Assembly: GCF_024749165.1 (NCBI RefSeq)
Contig: NZ_CP087190.1
Location: forward strand, 1,262,001-1,326,000
DNA length: 64,000 bases
Source: Pseudomonas sp. B21-023
GTDB taxonomy: Bacteria > Pseudomonadota > Gammaproteobacteria > Pseudomonadales > Pseudomonadaceae
Reading direction: 5' to 3'
The first letter of the stretch is position 1; each line of letters opens with the position of its first letter. Under the pieces are notes generated by a model. It was not told the DNA's origin and did no database searches. It saw nothing but the letters and a program-made list of their open reading frames with translations. Positions 1 to 15,935 of the stretch are shown in pieces. The translations under genes were made by a program, and so were the position numbers.

Positions 1-1
1 C

Positions 2-226
2 ATCGCCTACCGTCAAGGCAGCGAAATGCTGGAGGTCAGTGGCCGTGGCCGGCGTGACCTCAAGCGTCTTCTCAACGAGCTGCAGGTCCCGCACTTCGTG
101 CGCTCGCGCCTGCCACTGCTGTACCGGGGCGAGCAATTGCTGGCGGTGGCCAATCTGCCCGGACTCGCTCAGGCCGAATGTCAACTGCACTGGCAACCGC
201 CGACGAACGTGCAAGGTTTGAGCTGA
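2..226 (+). CDS. tilS: tRNA(Ile)-lysidine synthase, C-terminal fragment
   Basis: Only the last 74 codons lie in the window; the gene enters from the left edge in the frame starting at base 2. TilS adds lysine to C34 of the CAU-anticodon tRNA-Ile so that it reads AUA. The visible part carries the small C-terminal domain pattern: a basic GRRDLKRLLNEL segment, then a VP-x6-R-x-RLPLLY stretch and a final LLAVANLPG strand. It sits upstream of pyrG, and I recall tilS preceding pyrG in other Pseudomonas. The catalytic PP-loop domain is outside the window, so the call rests on the C-terminal pattern plus context. Confidence 0.85.
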   Translation: MAYRQGSEMLEVSGRGRRDLKRLLNELQVPHFVRSRLPLLYRGEQLLAVANLPGLAQAECQLHWQPPTNVQGLS

Positions 227-475
227 AGGGTACATTCCGGTAGACTACCCTCCCTTCTTGATACAACTTCTGTGGGTTCCGCGAAAACACAGCAGTTGCC
301 GATTACCAAGCAGTTTTTTGCTGGGCTGATTTCTTAAAATGACGAGCGAGCTCCATGCCGGGGACACCCCTGGTCTGTACAGACGCGGCAGTTTTTCGAG
401 ATGCACTGTGATTGACGCAGGTGATCGGGGGCTTCGGCCTTCCTTCGCTTTCTCCGGCGGCGCTGGCCGCCTTAA

Positions 476-2974
<2,499 letters not shown>

Positions 2975-3008
2975 AGCTCATTTCTCGGGTAAAGTACCGC
3001 CCGTTCCA

Positions 3009-3030
3009 CCCCTGACCTTTCGGTCAGGGG
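3009..3030 (+). terminator. Hairpin downstream of kdsA
   Basis: A perfect 9-bp stem (CCCCTGACC / GGTCAGGGG) with a 4-base loop lies 35 bases after the kdsA stop and about 100 bases before eno. No T-run follows, so it may be a partial terminator or a processing site rather than a strong intrinsic terminator. Confidence 0.5.
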
Positions 3031-3070
3031 CTCCCTTCGCCAGGCCTGCCCGTGCCATGTCGCCTGGTGA

Positions 3071-4417
<1,347 letters not shown>

Positions 4418-4500
4418 GCAAGAGATGGTAAAAAGGCAGCAGCCGGGGCCTGCTGAACGTTCGTACTGATCGTTCGGTTGCCTCCACGGGTTTCTGTCGA

Positions 4501-4526
4501 CGAAGCCTGGCCTCGGCCAGGCTTCG
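4501..4526 (+). terminator. Strong hairpin between eno and ftsB
   Basis: A perfect 12-bp inverted repeat (CGAAGCCTGGCC / GGCCAGGCTTCG) with a very short loop lies about 85 bases after the eno stop. A T-rich stretch is found some 25 bases further on (CTTTTTTACC). It is a candidate terminator or attenuator for eno that would leave lower read-through into ftsB. Confidence 0.55.
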
Positions 4527-4574
4527 TGCTATCGGAAGCTCGCTGCGGCGGCCTTTTTTACCCTGGATATCTTC

Positions 4575-4856
4575 ATGCGCAGTCCCTATTGGTTGTTCCT
4601 CGTCCTGCTCCTGCTGCTCGGCGGCCTGCAATATCGCCTTTGGGTAGGTAATGGCAGCCTGGCGCAAGTGACCGAACTCAAGCAGCAGATCGCCGACCAG
4701 CATGCGGAAAACGAACGCCTGCTGGAACGCAATCGCGTGCTGGATGCCGAGGTCCTGGAGTTGAAGAAAGGTATGGAGACCGTGGAAGAACGGGCTCGTC
4801 ATGAACTGGGGATGGTCAAGGAGGGCGAAACCCTCTACCAGCTGCCACAGAAATGA
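4575..4856 (+). CDS. ftsB: Cell division protein FtsB
   Basis: Small bitopic divisome protein that forms the FtsQLB complex linking early and late division proteins. The 93-residue product has one hydrophobic membrane segment near residues 5-20, a short periplasmic linker and a coiled coil of about 45 residues rich in Glu, Lys and Leu (LKQQIADQ onward). A conserved RARHELGMVKEGE stretch near the C-terminus is typical of FtsB. Its last codons overlap the ispD start (ATGA overlap), so the two are translationally coupled. Confidence 0.93.
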   Translation: MRSPYWLFLVLLLLLGGLQYRLWVGNGSLAQVTELKQQIADQHAENERLLERNRVLDAEVLELKKGMETVEERARHELGMVKEGETLYQLPQK

Positions 4857-5560
4857 CAAACAAACTGCCGGCCTTCTGGGCCGTGATTCCCGCCGCGGGC
4901 ATTGGCGCCCGCATGGCTGCCGACCGTCCCAAGCAGTATCTGCAACTGGGCGGTCAGACCATTCTCGAGCATAGCCTCGACTGTTTCCTCGACCATTCCA
5001 TGCTCAAGGGCGTGGTGGTCAGCATTGCCGAACACGACCCTTATTGGCCCGGCCTGCGCTGTGCCAGCGATCCGCGTATCCAGCGTGCCCCGGGTGGTGA
5101 CGAGCGCGCTGACTCGGTGCTCAATGCGCTATTGCTGCTGCACGCCCAGGGCGCGTCGGATGACGACTGGGTGCTGGTGCACGACGCCGCGCGGCCGAAT
5201 CTGGCGCGTGGCGATCTGGACAAGTTGCTGTCAGCCCTGGCTGAAGATCCCGTCGGTGGATTGCTCGCCGTACCCGCTCGGGACACGCTCAAGCGTGCCG
5301 ACGGCGAGGGCAGGGTGGCGGCGACGGTCGATCGCAGCACCGTCTGGCAAGCCTACACCCCGCAGATGTTCCGCCTCGGCATGTTGCACCGGGCGCTGGC
5401 CGAGTGCCTGGTGTCCGATGTAGCAGTCACCGATGAGTCGTCCGCCATCGAGTGGGCCGGGTATGCGCCGCGCCTGGTCGAAGGGCGCAGCGACAATATC
5501 AAGGTGACCCGGCCAGAGGACTTGGAGTGGTTGCGCCAGCGCTGGGCTGGGCGTCGCTGA
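4853..5560 (+). CDS. ispD: 2-C-methyl-D-erythritol 4-phosphate cytidylyltransferase
   Basis: Third step of the non-mevalonate isoprenoid pathway: transfers CMP from CTP to MEP. The 235-residue protein opens with the nucleotidyltransferase loop PAAGIGARM followed by PKQYL, has the VLVHDAARP segment, and ends with the NIKVTRPEDL pattern. It overlaps ftsB by 4 bases. The next pathway enzyme encoded in this window, IspF, is 3 kb downstream and is separated here by a LysR gene and the formaldehyde pair. Confidence 0.97.
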   Translation: MTNKLPAFWAVIPAAGIGARMAADRPKQYLQLGGQTILEHSLDCFLDHSMLKGVVVSIAEHDPYWPGLRCASDPRIQRAPGGDERADSVLNALLLLHAQGASDDDWVLVHDAARPNLARGDLDKLLSALAEDPVGGLLAVPARDTLKRADGEGRVAATVDRSTVWQAYTPQMFRLGMLHRALAECLVSDVAVTDESSAIEWAGYAPRLVEGRSDNIKVTRPEDLEWLRQRWAGRR

Positions 5561-5582
5561 GCGATGGTCTGACGCCGTATCT

Positions 5583-5647
5583 GTAGGAGCGGCTTCAGCC
5601 GCGATCACTCGCGCAACGGGTGCCTGACTGCGTTGCCTGCATCGCGG

Positions 5648-5662
<15 letters not shown>
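5583..5662. repeat. REP pair (GTAGGAGCGGC type), inverted
   Basis: Two about 22-base REP-like sequences in opposite orientation lie at 5583-5604 and 5641-5662. Both contain the core TAGGAGCGGC or its equivalent followed by a GCCGCGAT end, with two or three differences between the arms. They fill the gap between the convergent ispD and LysR genes. This is a typical Pseudomonas REP doublet (REPIN) that could fold into a long hairpin and may act as a bidirectional terminator. Confidence 0.8.
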
Positions 5663-7785
<2,123 letters not shown>

Positions 7786-7795
7786 GGCCCTCGCC

Positions 7796-8644
7796 ATGAC
7801 GCTGGAAAACATCTCTTGCCAGAAAAGCTTTGGCGGCTGGCACAAGCGTTACCGGCACAGCTCCAAGGTGCTTGCCTGCGACATGGTGTTCGCGGTGTAC
7901 CTGCCGCCCCAGGCCGAGCAGGGCGAAAAGCTGCCGGTGCTGTACTGGCTCAGCGGCCTGACCTGCACCGACGAGAACTTCATGCAGAAGGCCGGCGCCC
8001 AGCGCCTGGCCGCGGAGCTTGGGCTGATCATCGTCGCCCCGGACACCAGCCCGCGTGGCGAGCAGGTGCCGGGTGATCCGGACGGTGCCTGGGACTTCGG
8101 CCTCGGCGCGGGGTTCTACCTCAATGCCACCCAGCAGCCCTGGGCGCGCAACTACCAGATGCACGACTACGTGGTGCACGAGTTGCCGGAGTTGATCGAG
8201 GAGCATTTCCCGGCGTCAAGCCAGCGCAGTATCAGTGGCCACTCGATGGGCGGGCATGGCGCGTTGGTCTGCGCCTTGCGCAACCCGGGGCGCTACCGCT
8301 CGGTGTCGGCGTTCTCACCGATCAGCAATCCAATGGATTGCCCTTGGGGTGAGAAGGCCTTCAGCCGCTACCTGGGCGAAGACCGGGCGCAGTGGCGCGA
8401 GTGGGATGCCAGTGTGCTGCTGGCCGAGGCGGATGAATGCCCGCCGCTGCTGGTGGACCAGGGGGATCGCGATGACTTCCTTGAAAAGCAGCTCAAGCCA
8501 GAGGCGCTGGAGCAGGCGGCCCGTAAGGGCGGCCATGGGCTGACCCTGCGCCTGCAGCCAGGCTACGACCATAGCTACTACTTCATCGCCAGCTTCATCG
8601 ATGAACACCTGCGCCATCATGCGGTGGCACTGGGCAGGGTCTGA
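7796..8644 (+). CDS. fghA: S-formylglutathione hydrolase
   Basis: Hydrolyses S-formylglutathione to formate and glutathione, completing the FrmA pathway. The 282-residue alpha/beta hydrolase (esterase D family) has the nucleophile serine in GHSMGGHG, the [12 protein letters not shown] oxyanion segment, an acidic residue in the LLVDQGDRD stretch and a histidine in [13 protein letters not shown] ribosome-binding site in the 10-base frmA-fghA gap suggests co-expression. A terminator hairpin follows before ispF. Confidence 0.96.
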   Translation: MTLENISCQKSFGGWHKRYRHSSKVLACDMVFAVYLPPQAEQGEKLPVLYWLSGLTCTDENFMQKAGAQRLAAELGLIIVAPDTSPRGEQVPGDPDGAWDFGLGAGFYLNATQQPWARNYQMHDYVVHELPELIEEHFPASSQRSISGHSMGGHGALVCALRNPGRYRSVSAFSPISNPMDCPWGEKAFSRYLGEDRAQWREWDASVLLAEADECPPLLVDQGDRDDFLEKQLKPEALEQAARKGGHGLTLRLQPGYDHSYYFIASFIDEHLRHHAVALGRV

Positions 8645-8692
8645 GCCGCAGGGCCGTGAAGCAGCCCCAATACCGCAAAAGCAGGTAGAATC

Positions 8693-8720
8693 ACGCCCTG
8701 ACTCAATCAGGGCGTTCTTC
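8693..8720 (+). terminator. Intrinsic terminator after fghA, abutting ispF
   Basis: Perfect 9-bp stem (ACGCCCTGA / TCAGGGCGT) with a 5-base loop followed by TCTTCT. The last base of the pyrimidine tail touches the ispF ATG at 8722, so the hairpin also covers the place where the ispF ribosome-binding site should be. Confidence 0.7.
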
Positions 8721-8721
8721 T

Positions 8722-9195
8722 ATGCGTATTGGCCACGGCTACGATGTCCATCGTTTCTGCGACGGTGATTTCATTACCTTGGGCGGGGTGCGTATCCCCC
8801 ACAAGTTCGGCCTGCTGGCCCACTCCGACGGCGACGTGCTGCTGCACGCCCTGAGCGATGCCTTGCTGGGTGCCGCGGCGCTGGGCGACATCGGCAAGCA
8901 TTTCCCCGACACCGACCCGCAGTTCAAGGGCGCCGACAGCCGGGTGCTGCTGCGCCACGTGGTCGCTGTCGTGCGTGACAAGGGCTGGAAGGTCGGCAAT
9001 GTCGACGCCACCATCGTCGCCCAGGCACCAAAGATGGCCCCGCACATCGAGACCATGCGCCAGCACATCGCCGCAGACCTGCAGGTCGAGCTCGACCAGG
9101 TCAACGTCAAGGCCACCACTGAAGAAAAGCTGGGCTTCACCGGCCGCGAGGAGGGCATCGCCGTGCATGCGGTCGCCCTGCTGCTGCCAGCATGA
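8722..9195 (+). CDS. ispF: 2-C-methyl-D-erythritol 2,4-cyclodiphosphate synthase
   Basis: Forms the cyclic diphosphate in the MEP isoprenoid pathway. The 157-residue protein has the zinc-site residues in GHGYDVHRF and in [12 protein letters not shown], and the conserved C-terminal [11 protein letters not shown]. It is the first gene of an overlapping block: its stop overlaps the truD start (ATGA). No clear Shine-Dalgarno sequence is visible because a terminator hairpin ends just before the ATG. Confidence 0.97.
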   Translation: MRIGHGYDVHRFCDGDFITLGGVRIPHKFGLLAHSDGDVLLHALSDALLGAAALGDIGKHFPDTDPQFKGADSRVLLRHVVAVVRDKGWKVGNVDATIVAQAPKMAPHIETMRQHIAADLQVELDQVNVKATTEEKLGFTGREEGIAVHAVALLLPA

Positions 9196-10237
9196 CCGAA
9201 CTGGAACTGCTAGGCCCTCGGGCCTCGGGCGATGTCTTGGGCACCGCGGTGCTCAAGGCGGTGGCTGAAGACTTCCAGGTCGATGAAGTCCTCGATATCC
9301 CGCTGTCCGGCCAGGGCGAGCACCTGTGGCTGTGGGTCGAGAAGCGTGACCTCAACACCGAGGAGGCGGCTCGCCGCCTGGCCCGCGCCGCCGGCGTGCC
9401 GGTGCGTGCCATCAGCTATGCCGGCCTCAAGGACCGCCAGGCCCTGACCCGCCAGTGGTTCAGCCTGCACCTGCCGGGCAAGGCCGACCCAGACCTGTCC
9501 CGTGCCGAGGACGACACCCTGCGCGTGCTCAAGCAGGTGCGCCACCAGCGCAAGCTGCAGCGTGGCGCGCATTCGGCCAATGGCTTCACCTTGCGCCTGA
9601 CCGCGCTGCAGGCCGACCACCAGGCCCTTGATGCCCGCCTGGAGCAACTCAAGCAGCAGGGCGTGCCCAACTACTTCGGCAGCCAGCGCTTCGGCCATGC
9701 CGGTGGCAACGTGCACGACGCACAGGGCTGGGCCGCTCGCCAGGCGCTGCCCGAGCAGCGCAACCTGCGTTCGCGGCTGCTGTCGGCCGGGCGCAGCTAC
9801 CTGTTCAACCAGGTGCTGGCCGCCCGTGTCGCCGATGGCAGCTGGCAGCGCGCCCAGGTCGGCGACCTGCTGGCCTTCACCGACAAGCGCAGCTTCTTCA
9901 TGGCCGGCGAGGTCGAGTGCAACGACCCGCGCCTGGCCATTCTCGACCTGCACCCGACGGGCCCGCTGTGGGGCGCCGGTGCGGCACCGAGCCAGGGCGC
10001 GACCCTCGACCTCGAGTCCACGGTCGCCGGACGTCATCCGGCGCTGTGCGATTGGCTGGCGCGAGCGGGCATGGATCACGAACGGCGCATCCTGCGGCTC
10101 CCTATTGGGCGGCTGACGTGGCATTATCCCGAGCCTGATATCCTGCAACTGGAATTCGTCCTTCCGGCCGGATGCTTCGCCACCGTGGTGGTGCGCGAAC
10201 TCGTCGATCTGGTGCCGGCAGGGCAGACGGACAGCCC

Positions 10238-10250
<13 letters not shown>
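9192..10250 (+). CDS. truD: tRNA pseudouridine(13) synthase
   Basis: Isomerises uridine 13 to pseudouridine in certain tRNAs (tRNA-Glu in E. coli). The 352-residue protein has the TruD catalytic motif AGLKDRQA, in which the Asp is the nucleophile, and the NYFGSQRFG loop characteristic of the family. It overlaps ispF by 4 bases and surE by 13 bases. The ispF-truD-surE-pcm-nlpD-rpoS order is as I recall it from other Pseudomonas genomes. Confidence 0.96.
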
Positions 10251-11664
<1,414 letters not shown>

Positions 11665-11786
11665 GCGGTGTAACGGAATATTTGCGGCGACGACGAATTC
11701 TTGCGCCTGGGCCCTGTCTATCTGGCGTGGCGCTTTTCGTACTGGATCAGGCCAACAGCGAGTCACCCCAAGCAGGGTGGCTCGGT

Positions 11787-11792
11787 TATAAT
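11787..11792 (+). promoter_or_regulatory. Candidate -10 box upstream of nlpD
   Basis: A perfect TATAAT lies about 57 bases upstream of the chosen nlpD start in the pcm-nlpD gap. No good -35 box is visible at 16-18 bases upstream, so this is a weak call. A nearby CACCC...GGGTG inverted repeat (11764-11780) could bind a factor. Confidence 0.3.
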
Positions 11793-11848
11793 TGAAACAA
11801 TATTGCATTTTTGTATCGTCATTTTTTGACAGCATGAGGGGAGCGCGG

Positions 11849-12703
11849 GTGGGTCACACAGGCATGCGGCAGCGCAAGGATCGGTCGGTTTTGAAGCTTC
11901 TGGTGATCGCGCTGGCCATGGGGACCCTGCTGGCTGGCTGTTCCAGCACCAGCTCGAACGGCGCCCGCGTGGTCGACCGCAACAACGCCGCGCCCAAGCG
12001 CCCGACCGTCACCTCGGGGCAGTACATCGTCAAACCCGGCGACACGCTGTTCTCCATTGCCTTCCGCTACGGTTGGGACTACAAGGAGCTGGCGGCACGC
12101 AACAATATTCCCGCCCCCTACACCATCCGCCCGGGCCAGCCGATCCGTTTCAGCAGCGGCGCGGGGGGCAGCACGACGGTCGTCGGCAGCGCTTCTTCAT
12201 CGAGCCGGACCACCGTGATCCGCCGGCCGGTTGCCACTACGGCGCCGGCAACCAGCAATGGCAAAAGTGCCACAACTGCCCCTTCCACCACCTCGCAAAC
12301 GGTTGCCCAGGTGCCCGCCGCAGAGCGCGCGGTTGGCGGTTGGACGTGGCCGGCGAATGGCGTGCTGATTGGAAAATTCGCTTCAAACGGTAGTTTGAAT
12401 AAAGGCATTGATATCGCCGGTGATTTGGGACAGCCTGTTTTTGCTGCGTCTGATGGAGCGGTGGTCTACGCCGGCAGTGGCTTGAGGGGCTATGGCGAGC
12501 TCATCATCATCAAACACAGCGATACCTACGTCAGTGCCTACGGTCACAACCGCAGGCTTTTGGTTCGGGAGGGGCAGCAGGTCAAGGCAGGGCAGACGAT
12601 CGCAGAAATGGGGTCCACGGGCACTGATCGGGTGAAGCTGCATTTCGAGATTCGCCGCCAGGGCAAACCCGTCGATCCTCTCCAGTTCCTGCCACGCCGT
12701 TGA
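11849..12703 (+). CDS. nlpD: NlpD-like murein hydrolase activator lipoprotein (LysM and M23 domains)
   Basis: Outer-membrane lipoprotein expected to activate an amidase for septal peptidoglycan splitting. Of 284 residues, the N-terminus has a short basic stretch, a hydrophobic segment and the lipobox LLAGCSS. A LysM domain follows (about residues 55-100, IVKPGDTLFSIAFRYGW...IRPGQPIRF), then a Ser/Thr/Ala-rich linker, then a C-terminal M23 peptidase fold that is probably catalytically degenerate, as in other NlpD proteins. The GTG at 11849 has AGGGGAG just upstream; an ATG at 11834 is the alternative. rpoS follows 105 bases later, and in other Pseudomonas a main rpoS promoter lies inside nlpD. 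Confidence 0.93.
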   Translation: MGHTGMRQRKDRSVLKLLVIALAMGTLLAGCSSTSSNGARVVDRNNAAPKRPTVTSGQYIVKPGDTLFSIAFRYGWDYKELAARNNIPAPYTIRPGQPIRFSSGAGGSTTVVGSASSSSRTTVIRRPVATTAPATSNGKSATTAPSTTSQTVAQVPAAERAVGGWTWPANGVLIGKFASNGSLNKGIDIAGDLGQPVFAASDGAVVYAGSGLRGYGELIIIKHSDTYVSAYGHNRRLLVREGQQVKAGQTIAEMGSTGTDRVKLHFEIRRQGKPVDPLQFLPRR

Positions 12704-12808
12704 TCATTGTCCCGGCCTGTTCCTTGGATGTAGAGGGGACAGGCTCCAGCGCTGCCATGGAAGGGTGACGCTCGAGTCTGAGTTCGAACTCAGCAAAGGA
12801 CTATAACA

Positions 12809-13816
12809 ATGGCTCTCAGTAAAGAAGTGCCGGAGTTTGACATCGACGATGACCTGCTTCTGATGGAGACGGGCATCGTTTTGGAAACGGATGTGGTGTC
12901 AGACGAACCTGCTGTACCTTCGGTTCGGACCAAGTCGAAACAGGGCGCGTCGCTCAAGCAGCACAAGTACATCGACTACAGTCGGGCACTTGACGCGACC
13001 CAACTGTATCTCAACGAAATCGGCTTCTCGCCTCTGCTTTCGCCAGAGGAAGAAGTGCATTTCGCGCGCCTGTCGCAAAAAGGCGACCCTGCCGGGCGCA
13101 AGCGCATGATCGAGAGCAACCTGCGCCTGGTGGTCAAGATTGCCCGCCGTTACGTCAATCGTGGCCTGTCGCTGCTCGACCTGATCGAGGAAGGCAACCT
13201 GGGCCTGATCCGTGCGGTGGAGAAGTTCGACCCCGAACGCGGTTTCCGCTTCTCGACCTACGCGACCTGGTGGATCCGCCAGACCATCGAGCGGGCGATC
13301 ATGAACCAGACCCGCACCATCCGCCTGCCCATTCACGTGGTCAAGGAACTCAACGTCTACCTGCGCGCCGCCCGCGAGCTTACGCAAAAGCTCGACCACG
13401 AGCCGTCGCCTGAGGAGATCGCCAGCCTGCTGGAGAAGCCAGTGGCCGAGGTCAAGCGCATGCTCGGCCTGAACGAGCGGGTGTCCTCGGTGGATGTTTC
13501 GCTGGGGCCCGACTCTGACAAGACGCTGCTCGACACCCTCACCGATGACCGTCCCACCGACCCATGCGAACTGCTGCAGGATGATGACCTGTCGCAGAGC
13601 ATCGACCAGTGGCTGGGCGAGTTGACCGACAAGCAGCGTGAGGTGGTGGTTCGGCGTTTCGGCCTGCGTGGGCATGAAAGCAGTACCCTGGAGGATGTCG
13701 GGCTGGAGATCGGCCTGACCCGTGAGCGGGTGCGGCAGATCCAGGTCGAAGGCCTGAAGCGCCTGCGCGAGATTCTCGAGAAGAATGGCTTGTCCAGCGA
13801 GTCGCTGTTCCAGTAG
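12809..13816 (+). CDS. rpoS: RNA polymerase sigma factor RpoS (sigma-38)
   Basis: Master sigma factor of stationary phase and the general stress response. The 335-residue protein has sigma-70 regions 1.2 to 4.2. Region 2 contains the [14 protein letters not shown] helix and the promoter-melting [11 protein letters not shown] motif; region 4 contains the HTH around [14 protein letters not shown]. The start has AAAGGA about 9 bases upstream. Downstream is a strong terminator. The rsmZ small RNA gene and fdxA, which I recall downstream of rpoS in several Pseudomonas, are absent here. Confidence 0.98.
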   Translation: MALSKEVPEFDIDDDLLLMETGIVLETDVVSDEPAVPSVRTKSKQGASLKQHKYIDYSRALDATQLYLNEIGFSPLLSPEEEVHFARLSQKGDPAGRKRMIESNLRLVVKIARRYVNRGLSLLDLIEEGNLGLIRAVEKFDPERGFRFSTYATWWIRQTIERAIMNQTRTIRLPIHVVKELNVYLRAARELTQKLDHEPSPEEIASLLEKPVAEVKRMLGLNERVSSVDVSLGPDSDKTLLDTLTDDRPTDPCELLQDDDLSQSIDQWLGELTDKQREVVVRRFGLRGHESSTLEDVGLEIGLTRERVRQIQVEGLKRLREILEKNGLSSESLFQ

Positions 13817-13833
13817 TCACTGACGTGCGCCAG

Positions 13834-13864
13834 GCAAACGCCCCGACATGTTCGGGGCGTTTGC
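13834..13864 (+). terminator. rpoS terminator hairpin
   Basis: A perfect 13-bp inverted repeat (GCAAACGCCCCGA / TCGGGGCGTTTGC) with a 5-base loop begins 17 bases after the rpoS stop. The stem itself ends in TTTGC on the plus strand, giving a short T-run. Confidence 0.8.
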
Positions 13865-13895
13865 TTGAGTGGCTTGCATGATCGACAGGAATGAA

Positions 13896-13922
13896 AAAGC
13901 CCCGCCATCAAGGCGGGGCTTT
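13896..13922 (-). terminator. Terminator of the OmpA-family lipoprotein gene
   Basis: An 11-bp stem (AAAGCCCCGCC / GGCGGGGCTTT) with a 5-base loop lies just past the stop of the minus-strand gene ending at 13941. Read on the minus strand it is followed by a run of five T. Confidence 0.8.
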
Positions 13923-13940
13923 CCGTTCAGATGGCAAGCG

Positions 13941-14738
13941 TTACTGGATCTGGCTGACCGAGCGTGGTGCAACTGGCTGGTTGTCGTTGGAGATGGTCAC
14001 TTCCACACGACGGTTCTGCGCACGGCCCGAGTTGCTGCCGTTGTCCGCTACCGGATACTCCTTGCCATAGCCCTGGGCGACGATGCGCGCAGGGTCCACG
14101 CCGGCACGCACCAGTGCCATGCGCACCGCGGCGGCGCGACGTTCGGAGAGGGTCTGGTTGTAGTTGGCCGAACCGACGCTGTCGGTGTAGCCCTCGACGA
14201 TCACCTTGCGCTCAGGATTTTCCTGGAGGAACTGCGCCAGTTTGGTGACGTTCGGGTAGGCGCTGCTCTTGAGCTCGGCCTTGTTGAAGTCGAACAGCAC
14301 ATCGCCGAAGGTCACCAGGGTGCCACGGTCGGTCTGCTTGGCGTTGAGGCTGTCCTGCAGTTTCTTGATCTGCGCATCGCGGGCGTCAAGTTTGGCCTGG
14401 GCGCGTTGTGCCGCGGCGTTTTTCAGTTCACCTTCCGCGGTGCGCAGCGCGATGGTCTGCTTGGCCACTTCGACGCGTTGATTGGTGAGGTAGGCGAGCT
14501 GGTCGACCTTCTTCTCATCCTCGCGATCCATGTAGGCCTTGTCGGCCTTGTTCAGCCAGTCCTGGGCGTCCTTGGTCTCGAGCGCGGCCACCTTGCTCGA
14601 CTGCGGATCGCTCTGCAGGGCGGAGAAATTGGTGCGGGCCGACTCGAGGTTGGCGTTCGGGTCGTGGGAGCAGGCGGCAAGGCCGACGCTCAGGGCCAGC
14701 AGGGCGGGAATCATGACGTAGTTGCGCATAGTGTTCAT
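13941..14738 (-). CDS. OmpA-family lipoprotein with N-terminal DUF4398-type domain
   Basis: A 265-residue predicted outer-membrane lipoprotein. A signal peptide ends in the lipobox GLAACSH (about residues 19-25). A helical DUF4398-like region (about 25-125) is rich in Ala, Lys, Asp and Gln. The C-terminal OmpA domain (about 150-265) has the peptidoglycan-binding pattern GYTDSVGS, LSERRA and NRRVEV. It probably tethers the outer membrane to peptidoglycan. It is followed downstream in transcription by its own terminator, and upstream lies a second, shorter DUF4398-type lipoprotein on the same strand with a 40-base gap. The pair is likely one operon. Confidence 0.9.
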   Translation of the reverse strand: MNTMRNYVMIPALLALSVGLAACSHDPNANLESARTNFSALQSDPQSSKVAALETKDAQDWLNKADKAYMDREDEKKVDQLAYLTNQRVEVAKQTIALRTAEGELKNAAAQRAQAKLDARDAQIKKLQDSLNAKQTDRGTLVTFGDVLFDFNKAELKSSAYPNVTKLAQFLQENPERKVIVEGYTDSVGSANYNQTLSERRAAAVRMALVRAGVDPARIVAQGYGKEYPVADNGSNSGRAQNRRVEVTISNDNQPVAPRSVSQIQ

Positions 14739-14778
14739 CCTTTGATCTTTAAACGAAGGCTATAGAGGCAGGGCAGGC

Positions 14779-15192
14779 TTACTCAGCGCTGCGCAGGCCT
14801 TCCTCACGTACGTCCCGGACGCCCTGGCGGGCATCCTGCACGGCCTTCTGGGCCTTGGCAGCCTGGGCTTTGCGCTCGGCAAGGCGGGCGTCCCATTCGG
14901 CCTGCTCGGCCAGCAGCTTGGCCTCGTCATACTTCTTGTCGTGCATGGCGATTTCGGCCTTCTTGAACTTGTCCTGGGCAGCCTTCATTTCCACTGCTGC
15001 GAACTCGGTGCCACCGGCGCTGACCGCCGAGTTGACCGCCGATTGGGTCACGGCGTACTGCTCGGTAGGCGGCTTGCCCGCGCAGCCGGCCAGCACCAGG
15101 CTGCTGCCCAGGGCCAGCGCGGCCAGCTTGAGCCCGCGCAGATGAGTGGAGGAAGGTTGTGCGATGCGGGTCTTCATGGTGGTCAACTCCAT
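14779..15192 (-). CDS. Small DUF4398-type lipoprotein
   Basis: A 137-residue predicted lipoprotein. After a basic N-terminus and hydrophobic stretch comes the lipobox LVLAGCAG, then an almost entirely helical, charged domain (MKAAQDKFKKAEIAMHDKKY onward) typical of DUF4398 proteins. I chose the ATG at 15192 because AGGAG is 7-8 bases upstream; an upstream in-frame ATG at 15222 lacks this. It is the first gene of the pair with the OmpA-family lipoprotein and resembles that protein's N-terminal half, so the two may form a complex or be paralogues. Function unknown. Confidence 0.85.
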   Translation of the reverse strand: MELTTMKTRIAQPSSTHLRGLKLAALALGSSLVLAGCAGKPPTEQYAVTQSAVNSAVSAGGTEFAAVEMKAAQDKFKKAEIAMHDKKYDEAKLLAEQAEWDARLAERKAQAAKAQKAVQDARQGVRDVREEGLRSAE

Positions 15193-15447
15193 TGGGTCAC
15201 TCCTGTTAAACGACGATGCCACGCAGTGACAATCGCTGTTCCCCTGTTGCCAGCGTCGGGCGCAAAGGCCCGTGTTTACAGGGTTTTGCCGTGATGGCTA
15301 TTGGCTGTGACCGAAGCGGTTTTTGAATAGTTCAGAAAAATTTGCACGCTAAAGGTATTTTTTTCTGACTAATCAGTCAGCGGATTTCGCCTGGAACTTC
15401 CGCTGCAAATGACGGTATGCCGGGCGATGCCCGGCACCCGCAAGGGC

Positions 15448-15792
15448 TCAGTGCGAGGGGGCTTTCCGTACCCGGCCAAGGGCCTGCAGATGGCGCCTGG
15501 ATAGGGCCAGGAAGCGCGGCGTAGGGCCGATGTCCTCGTACAACGGGTCGCCTTCCTCGTCGGTGGCGATCACCTGCTGGCCCTTGACGTAGGGGAAGCT
15601 GGCCTCGAGCTCTTCCAGTGCCGCCGCCACCAGCTCGCCCAGGAGTTCCTCGGGGCTGCGCTTGGGGTACATGTCGATCAGCGCGGCCAGGCGCGCTTCT
15701 GCTTCCATGTCCAGGTGCAGGACATGGCCGGTGGGGCTCAGGCGGCCGGCGGCGTTCTGTTCCCAGTGCTGGGCGAGTTGGCGAATTTTCAT
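15448..15792 (-). CDS. Conserved Pseudomonas protein, 'pilin assembly / type 1 pili tip component' in some annotations
   Basis: A 114-residue soluble protein beginning MKIRQLAQHWEQ, with a central YPKRSPEELLGELVAAALEELE helix and a TDEEGDPLYEDIGPTPRFL segment. I recognise it as a conserved neighbour of ppc in Pseudomonas, but the pilin-related name used in databases has no visible support in the sequence: there is no signal peptide, membrane segment or pilin motif. The ATG at 15792 is preferred over an upstream one at 15822. It is divergent from ppc. Function unknown. Confidence 0.75.
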   Translation of the reverse strand: MKIRQLAQHWEQNAAGRLSPTGHVLHLDMEAEARLAALIDMYPKRSPEELLGELVAAALEELEASFPYVKGQQVIATDEEGDPLYEDIGPTPRFLALSRRHLQALGRVRKAPSH

Positions 15793-15935
15793 GATGACCT
15801 CTGTCAAAGCCTGGAGTGGCATTGCTTCGGATGACCTGTGTTTACTTTAGTTGCTTTGGCGGCTCGCGGCTTGCCAGGGGCGGGCGCGAGTGGGCACTCT
15901 TGGGCGCATGCGGTTTCCTGGAGTGGAGAAGGCTG

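Noticed and set aside
13817..13940. Possible rsmZ small RNA after rpoS
   Set aside because: The segment holds only two terminator hairpins; the series of GGA loops expected of rsmZ is absent.
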